The notes below the pieces were generated by a model. The model did not search any database. It was not told the origin of the DNA and worked only from the letters and a program-made list of their open reading frames with translations. The position numbers and the translations under genes were made by a program. 18,945 nucleotides of DNA from RGIG2945 sp045540355 (GTDB lineage Bacteria > Bacillota > Clostridia > Oscillospirales > Acutalibacteraceae), in the NCBI GenBank assembly GCA_045540355.1, contig JAZQHB010000059.1, positions 1 to 18,945 of the forward strand, written 5' to 3'. Shown one piece after another: positions 14,459 through 18,945 of the stretch; the stretch's first letter is position 1, and every line of letters begins with the position of its first letter.

Positions 14459-16390
14459 TTATATCTTACTTCTTGTATAGTTGAGCAATCCGCCTTCAAG
14501 GATAATTGCTTTCTGTCTGTCAGAAAATTCTGAACAGAGTGCATATTCTTCATTAGTTGTTTTATTTTTGAGTGTCATCGGAAGATCGTTCTTAACACAC
14601 TCACGAGCATTTTCAATATATAATTCATCACCCTGCGTGATCTTATCATAATCATCGGGATTCTTGAATGTCAAGGGAAGGATACCTGCATTTATAAGGT
14701 TAGCACAGTGGATTCTTGCAAATGACTTTGTGACAACTGCTTTAATTCCGAGATAAAGCGGAACAAGTGCAGCATGTTCACGCGATGAACCCTGTCCATA
14801 GTTAGCACCGCCGATGATGATGCCTTTGCCTTCTTTCTTACAGTTCTCTGCGAAGTGCTCATCACACTGTTTGAAGCAGAAGTTTGAAAGATAGGGAATG
14901 TTTGAACGATAGGGAAGAATCTTTGCACCCGCGGGCATAATGTGGTCAGTTGTGATGTTGTCGCCGACCTTAAGGATTGCCTTTGCATCAATGTTTTCCT
15001 CAAGAGGTTCGCTCTGCGGGAAAGGCTTGATGTTAGGACCGTATTTAACTTCAACCGAATCGGCCTCTTCAACTGACGCGGGAAGGTCAACCATATTATC
15101 GTTAATAAGGAATTTTTCGGGCATTTCAATATTCGGATATTCGCCGAGGTCTCTCGGGTCTGTGAGATAACCTGTAATAGCTGAAGCAGCTGCAACTTCT
15201 GGACTTACAAGGTAAATGCCTGCATCAGCAGTACCTGAACGACCTTCAAAGTTTCTGTTGAATGTGCGGAGTGAGATACCCTTTGAATTAGGTGACTGAC
15301 CCATACCGATACACGGACCGCAAGCTGATTCGAGTATTCTTGCACCTGCATCAATCATGTCTGAAAGTGCACCGTTTAATGCAAGCATATTAAGAACCTG
15401 CTTTGAACCGGGAGCGATTGAAAGACTTACATCGGAATTTACAGTCTTGCCTTTTAAGATAGCAGCAACCTTGAGCATATCCAAAAGAGATGAGTTTGTG
15501 CAAGAACCGATACATACCTGGTCAACGGGAATTTTGCCGATTTCGGTAACGGATTTTACATTATCGGGCATGTGGGGCATTGCTGCCATAGGAGCGAGTT
15601 CGGATAAATCAATATCGATGATTTCATCATAAACTGCATCTTCATCGGAAGATAATTCTCTGTAATCTTCGCCACGACCCTGAGCAATAAGGAACTGCTT
15701 TGTGATTTCATCAGAGGGGAAGATAGATGTTGTAGCACCGAGTTCGGCACCCATATTTGTGATAGTAGCTCTTTCGGGAACTGTAAGTGTCTTAACACCT
15801 TCGCCGCCGTATTCAACAATCTTACCGACACCGCCCTTAACGCTCATTATCTGAAGAACCTTAAGGATAATATCTTTAGCAGCAACCCACGGGCTGAGTT
15901 TACCTGAAAGTCTTACCAATACCATCTTGGGCATAGTGATGTAATATTCGCCGCCACCCATAGCAACTGCTACATCAAGACCGCCTGAACCGATTGCCAA
16001 CATACCGATACCACCGCCTGTGGGAGTATGGCTGTCTGAACCGATAAGAGTTTTTCCGGGAATACCGAAGCGTTCAAGATGTACCTGATGGCAGATACCG
16101 TTACCGGGTCTTGAGAAACGGACGCCTCTTTTTTTACATACAGAAGCGATGAAACGGTGGTCATCAGCGTTTTCAAAACCTGTCTGCAGTGTGTTGTGGT
16201 CTATGTATGCAACTGAAAGTTCTGTTTTTACACGAGGTACTCCCATTGCTTCAAACTCAAGATAGGCCATAGTGCCTGTTGCGTCCTGAGTAAGTGTCTG
16301 GTCAATTCTGATACCGATTTCTTCACCCTGCTTCATTTCGCCTGTAACAAGGTGTTCTTTAATGATTTTTTGTGCTATTGTATAGCCCAT
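14459..16390 (-). CDS. acn: Aconitate hydratase, short type
   Basis: The iron-sulphur enzyme interconverts citrate and isocitrate. The 643 residues match the short aconitases of Clostridia. The catalytic motif HxxxTPTGGGIGMLAIGSGG runs from SDSHTPTGG (118-126); the three cluster ligands are in IGSCTNSS (Cys297) and SACGPCIGMGQ (Cys357 and Cys360). The C-terminal swivel domain has GDNITTDHIMPAG and ANYGQGSSREHAALVP. Start is the ATG at 16390 with GGAGG about 11 bases upstream; the frame runs on to a TTG that overlaps this site. It heads the acn-idh-rex operon. No citrate synthase gene is in the window. Confidence 0.95.
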   Translation of the reverse strand: MGYTIAQKIIKEHLVTGEMKQGEEIGIRIDQTLTQDATGTMAYLEFEAMGVPRVKTELSVAYIDHNTLQTGFENADDHRFIASVCKKRGVRFSRPGNGICHQVHLERFGIPGKTLIGSDSHTPTGGGIGMLAIGSGGLDVAVAMGGGEYYITMPKMVLVRLSGKLSPWVAAKDIILKVLQIMSVKGGVGKIVEYGGEGVKTLTVPERATITNMGAELGATTSIFPSDEITKQFLIAQGRGEDYRELSSDEDAVYDEIIDIDLSELAPMAAMPHMPDNVKSVTEIGKIPVDQVCIGSCTNSSLLDMLKVAAILKGKTVNSDVSLSIAPGSKQVLNMLALNGALSDMIDAGARILESACGPCIGMGQSPNSKGISLRTFNRNFEGRSGTADAGIYLVSPEVAAASAITGYLTDPRDLGEYPNIEMPEKFLINDNMVDLPASVEEADSVEVKYGPNIKPFPQSEPLEENIDAKAILKVGDNITTDHIMPAGAKILPYRSNIPYLSNFCFKQCDEHFAENCKKEGKGIIIGGANYGQGSSREHAALVPLYLGIKAVVTKSFARIHCANLINAGILPLTFKNPDDYDKITQGDELYIENARECVKNDLPMTLKNKTTNEEYALCSEFSDRQKAIILEGGLLNYTRSKI

Positions 16391-16410
16391 AACTGATAAA
16401 ACCTCCAAAG

Positions 16411-16429
16411 TTGTTCAATTTTTTAACAA
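16411..16429. promoter_or_regulatory. Rex-like / GlnR-TnrA-like operator candidate in the acn leader
   Basis: On the minus strand TTGTTAA-AAAAT-TGAACAA covers roughly +1 to +18 of the acn transcript. The Clostridia Rex consensus is TTGTTAA-N4-TTAACAA; here the spacing is one base longer and one arm has a mismatch. It also fits the TnrA/GlnR pattern TGTNA-N7-TNACA with one mismatch. Confidence 0.35.
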
Positions 16430-16450
16430 AGTATATTGTAGTACTTTGTT
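16425..16450. promoter_or_regulatory. Perfect inverted repeat around the acn -10 box (probable operator)
   Basis: AACAAAGTA (16425-16433) and TACTTTGTT (16442-16450) are perfect reverse complements separated by 8 bases. The promoter -10 hexamer lies wholly within the 8-base centre, so a bound protein would block RNA polymerase. Confidence 0.65.
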
Positions 16451-16463
16451 TATTTTTTGTCAA
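16435..16463 (-). promoter_or_regulatory. Sigma-A promoter of acn-idh-rex
   Basis: On the minus strand a consensus TTGACA (16463-16458) is followed after 17 bases by TACAAT (16440-16435). Transcription would start near 16428, about 38 bases before the acn start codon. Confidence 0.85.
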
Positions 16464-16498
16464 TACTTTTAAAACTTGTTATACAATAATATATAAGA

Positions 16499-18586
16499 CT
16501 AATTTTTACCTGTAATATCATCTCTGTATTTTTCAACAAGCTCAAGAGCTACAGTCAGAGTATCTTCATCAGATTCAGCAGCAGCTTCTTCCTGAGTAAT
16601 CCAAGTTCTTTCATACTTAGCCATCTGATTGTAGAAGTAATCATCATCGAAAGTATTTCTGCCGTTGAGTTGCTTTTTGGTTTTTTCACGAACTTTCTTT
16701 ACCCTGAAAAAGTTTTCTGCAATAAGCTCAAAGAATTTTCTCCATCTGACGGCATAATATGTGTCTATCAGACCGCCCCATTCTTTCCACGAATAGTCAT
16801 AAAGCTGAGCCTTGTCAATGTGACCGTAAATTGAGATTTGTGCAAGTGCGTTTATTTCATAGAATGTTCTGGCTTCATCACTCTTGGCGATTGAACGGGC
16901 AGAGTCAACCCTTGCTTTGAGAGAAAATTCATTTCGTGTCAGAAGTAAACGGTTAAGGTCTTCAAGGATTTCAAGGAATCTGTTTGAGTTATCTTCAAAT
17001 CCGTCAACATTTTGTTTTTTGTACTTGAACATTGCTTCGTTGAATTTTTTTAAGCAGAGGTTTGACAGAACTTGTCTGAGTATATCACAAACATCGTAAA
17101 GATATCCGTCAGTTTCCGATTTGTTTTCAAGGAGCAAATTCAGACCTTTGAATAATTCTTCGTTATCGTAAGGTATTTTAAGAGCATCATAAGGTGCGGT
17201 GTGATTTAATAATACAGCCGGTCTTGCACAAACAGCTGACCCGAGATGAGGTAAATTGTAATTACCATAGCAGGTTTTATAAAGAATTTTTGCGATATCA
17301 TTATAAGTATCAGAGGAACCCCAACGCCTTTCAGCGTAAGACTTCAAAAATGCTGATATATTTGTTTTTCCTGAAGTTGTGAGCGAATCAAAAGCAAGGT
17401 CATAATACAACGGGTTTTGTGCGTATCCGTCTGAAGTCAACGCCATACCGCAAAGGTTAGAATTTTCAGAAAGATGTAAGGAGTAATCAAAGTCAGCTAA
17501 CTTATCAAGAGAGCCTTCAAGTACCGTCCTGTCAGCTATATGTGCCTTGTTTTCCAAAACAAATTGCATTTCTGTGTACTTGTCATCAAGCTTATCCTTT
17601 ATTAGTATTATGTTTTGGGCAGGTAATTCTGATAGAATTTTCTTATTAACTGTAGCTGGTATTATTAACTTATAATCTTCCGCAGCTTCAGAGTGAAGTT
17701 TAGGCAATGCTACTGTCAGGTTGTTGATATATTTTGATGTTGGATGGGGAATTTCATTATCGGTAAATAACGGAAGAGAAAAATATTTGCTTTCACCGAG
17801 AAGTTTTTTTTGCTTTTCGAGGAAAGCTCGTCCGAAAGTAGTAAACATATCTTCCCATGGTTTAAGGAAATATGTTCGTGTGAAACCGTACCACTCTTTT
17901 GAGTGAAGGAGCTTGTTACCGCTTGAGGCACCGAAAATGTATGGTACATGTCCCCAATATCCCTGCAAAATCGGTGTCATGCCAAAAGCAACCTCACGGT
18001 CAAAAATCTTTTTACCGAGAATTTTTGAATGCTCTATATATTCAACTGTAGGTGAATTGACATAACCGGAAATACAACCTGTAAGCTGTTTATCAAAATA
18101 AGCCGGACCTGAAACGGTAGCTAAAGCAAGGTCTTCGTTTACATTCAAGTCAAGCAAGGTGTAATAGAAAACAGCTTGCAAACCAACAGAAATATAGGGC
18201 ATATTAACACCACGCATCGCCATGAAGTCAATTTCTGTTTCCCATCGGTCCCAGTCCCAAAAGCAAGCGGTATTGCTTTGAAAAGAGGGAGTGAGTGCAA
18301 TTCTTTTATCCTGAAGAATAACCTCCGTGATTTTTCCCTCAGGTAACGGAGCTGTTTTTACATTAAAAGAAAAGTCACCGCAATGCGTCATGCAGACATT
18401 ACAGTAATCTTTCATGTAGCGGTAATATGCCATCGCAAGGCTGATGTTGTTGTCACCACTCAGTTGTATTTTACCGTCGATAGCTTCAATTTGATATGTG
18501 TTATGGTTATCTGACTTTGGAATATTTCTGAGAATAAATGAATCAGCAATATAAGGTGAGTATTTTTTTATTAAGGTTGAAATCAT
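16499..18586 (-). CDS. Divergent GH89-family protein (alpha-N-acetylglucosaminidase-like)
   Basis: The 695 residues follow the GH89 plan: a small N-terminal alpha/beta domain, the barrel entry CFWDWDRWETEIDFMAMRGVNMP (108-130), VGLQAVFYYTL, SGPAYF (159-164), FGMTPILQGYWGHVP (201-215), and a helical C-terminal domain (about 410-690). In active family members a conserved DxFxE motif and a second MEG/PEG glutamate supply catalysis. Here the first site reads LPLFTDNEIP (Glu278 may remain, the upstream Asp is absent) and the second reads LTSDGYAQNP, with Asp386 where Glu is expected. The tryptophan-rich WIWxxL stretch between them is also lost (MQFVLENKAH). Substrate or activity may therefore differ. 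There is no signal peptide, so it acts in the cytoplasm. GAGG precedes the ATG at 18586 by about 11 bases. No terminator separates it from the acn promoter region. Confidence 0.8.
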   Translation of the reverse strand: MISTLIKKYSPYIADSFILRNIPKSDNHNTYQIEAIDGKIQLSGDNNISLAMAYYRYMKDYCNVCMTHCGDFSFNVKTAPLPEGKITEVILQDKRIALTPSFQSNTACFWDWDRWETEIDFMAMRGVNMPYISVGLQAVFYYTLLDLNVNEDLALATVSGPAYFDKQLTGCISGYVNSPTVEYIEHSKILGKKIFDREVAFGMTPILQGYWGHVPYIFGASSGNKLLHSKEWYGFTRTYFLKPWEDMFTTFGRAFLEKQKKLLGESKYFSLPLFTDNEIPHPTSKYINNLTVALPKLHSEAAEDYKLIIPATVNKKILSELPAQNIILIKDKLDDKYTEMQFVLENKAHIADRTVLEGSLDKLADFDYSLHLSENSNLCGMALTSDGYAQNPLYYDLAFDSLTTSGKTNISAFLKSYAERRWGSSDTYNDIAKILYKTCYGNYNLPHLGSAVCARPAVLLNHTAPYDALKIPYDNEELFKGLNLLLENKSETDGYLYDVCDILRQVLSNLCLKKFNEAMFKYKKQNVDGFEDNSNRFLEILEDLNRLLLTRNEFSLKARVDSARSIAKSDEARTFYEINALAQISIYGHIDKAQLYDYSWKEWGGLIDTYYAVRWRKFFELIAENFFRVKKVREKTKKQLNGRNTFDDDYFYNQMAKYERTWITQEEAAAESDEDTLTVALELVEKYRDDITGKN

Positions 18587-18631
18587 AGTGTAAGTTACCT
18601 CGCGTACTAATATAATAATGTAATATCATAC

Positions 18632-18659
18632 ATTGTAACATAAAATTGCAATATGAACA
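18632..18659 (-). promoter_or_regulatory. Extended -10 promoter for the GH89 gene
   Basis: On the minus strand TGT-TACAAT (hexamer 18637-18632) has a weak -35 candidate TGTTCA (18659-18654) at 16 bases. It lies about 46 bases before the start codon and is divergent from the strong promoter at 18719. Confidence 0.4.
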
Positions 18660-18718
18660 GTATATTTTGTAAATATTTTTTAAAAATACAAAAAATTTAA
18701 AAAAATTCAAAAAAGGAG
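18650..18718 (+). promoter_or_regulatory. A/T-tract UP-like element upstream of the rRNA-type promoter
   Basis: The 65 or so bases before the -35 box are almost only A and T, with A and T runs spaced along the helix (TTTTTTAAAAA, AAAAAATTTAAAAAAA, CAAAAAA). This is the usual setting for an UP element that binds the RNA polymerase alpha subunit at rRNA promoters. Confidence 0.55.
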
Positions 18719-18747
18719 TTGACAACAGTCGTTTACTGTGATAAAAT
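18719..18747 (+). promoter_or_regulatory. Strong extended -10 promoter, probably of an rRNA operon
   Basis: Consensus TTGACA (18719-18724), a 17-base spacer, and TAAAAT (18742-18747) preceded by TGA give a near-ideal sigma-A promoter. A start at G18754 would fit the GTP-initiated pattern of Firmicutes rRNA promoters; the exact start is inferred. Confidence 0.85.
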
Positions 18748-18753
18748 GTTCAA

Positions 18754-18945
18754 GTCGTCGAGAGAAGACGGCACGCACCTTGAAAATTAAACAACGACGA
18801 AGATAAGGACCCTGTTAAGATGGATGCTAAATAAGCATACAGTAAAACGGAAATGGACATTGACCATTAAAAAAACAATGAAGTACGTCAGTACGAAATG
18901 AGCTTTAAGCTTTTAGATTAGGTGATTAGTTACTACGGTAACTGA
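18754..18945 (+). ncRNA. Structured leader, probably upstream of 16S rRNA (gene itself outside window)
   Basis: No credible reading frame lies here. A 6-bp hairpin begins at the predicted start (GTCGTC 18754-18759 with GACGGC 18767-18772). CACCTTGAAAATTAAACAAC (18776-18795) matches the boxA-type antitermination sequence of Firmicutes rRNA leaders (TTTGAAAACTAAACAA-like in Bacillus). Further small hairpins are ATGCT/AGCAT (18824-18838), AATGG/CCATT (18852-18868), and TTAGTTAC/GTAACTGA (18926-18945) capped by a C-TACG-G tetraloop. About 190 bases from start to window end is the usual distance to mature 16S. The 16S gene is inferred, not seen. Confidence 0.7.

Noticed and set aside
1..18945. CRISPR arrays, insertion sequences, tRNA genes, prophage or attachment sites
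   Set aside because: No regularly spaced repeats, transposase or integrase motifs, cloverleaf sequences or terminal duplications were seen on either strand.

Overview
The window is AT-rich DNA with dense, mostly short-spaced genes, GGAGG-type ribosome binding sites, classic sigma-A promoters and U-tailed hairpin terminators. Gene content (IreB, Rex, a Firmicutes-type MazF/EndoA next to nnr, an argCJBD operon with a Thermotoga-like arginine-sensitive kinase, GH94 and GH89 carbohydrate enzymes, an InlB-repeat surface protein) points to a gut-type anaerobic Clostridia, most likely Ruminococcaceae/Oscillospiraceae. That placement is inference from gene content; no marker gene is complete enough to name a genus.

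Layout. (1) 2-1114, plus strand: the C-terminal part of a repeat-rich surface protein, closed by a strong terminator. (2) 1192-1766, minus strand: ireB followed by an uncharacterised 96-residue protein, with a back-to-back terminator. (3) 1926-5398, plus strand: nnr (metabolite repair of NAD(P)H hydrates), a small lipoprotein, a MazF-type toxin with no visible antitoxin, and a membrane-anchored alpha/beta hydrolase, closed by a terminator. (4) 5480-12610, plus strand: one long operon from a consensus promoter, argC-argJ-argB-argD, then an Sfp-type phosphopantetheinyl transferase and a GH94-family phosphorylase, with stop/start overlaps at argB/argD and argD/PPTase. (5) 12650-16463, minus strand: aconitase-isocitrate dehydrogenase-rex from a promoter whose -10 box lies inside a perfect inverted repeat. 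(6) 16499-18586, minus strand: a divergent, cytoplasmic GH89-family protein with substituted active-site positions. (7) 18719-18945, plus strand: a strong extended -10 promoter with an A/T-rich upstream region and a structured, boxA-containing leader. This looks like the start of a ribosomal RNA operon whose 16S gene would lie just past the window edge.

How the genes fit together. Aconitase and isocitrate dehydrogenase make 2-oxoglutarate, the precursor of glutamate; argJ, argB, argC and argD take glutamate through acetylated intermediates to ornithine. The two blocks converge on shared terminators. Rex, a sensor of the NADH/NAD+ ratio, is encoded within the NAD(P)H-producing operon and may regulate it. 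argJ recycles the acetyl group, so argB is the likely feedback point.

No CRISPR array, insertion sequence, prophage or tRNA gene was seen. No complete unknown defence-like system is visible. The most interesting points are the acn operator, the altered GH89 active site, the PPTase-GH94 extension of the arginine operon, the antitoxin-less MazF and the ireB-linked unknown protein.
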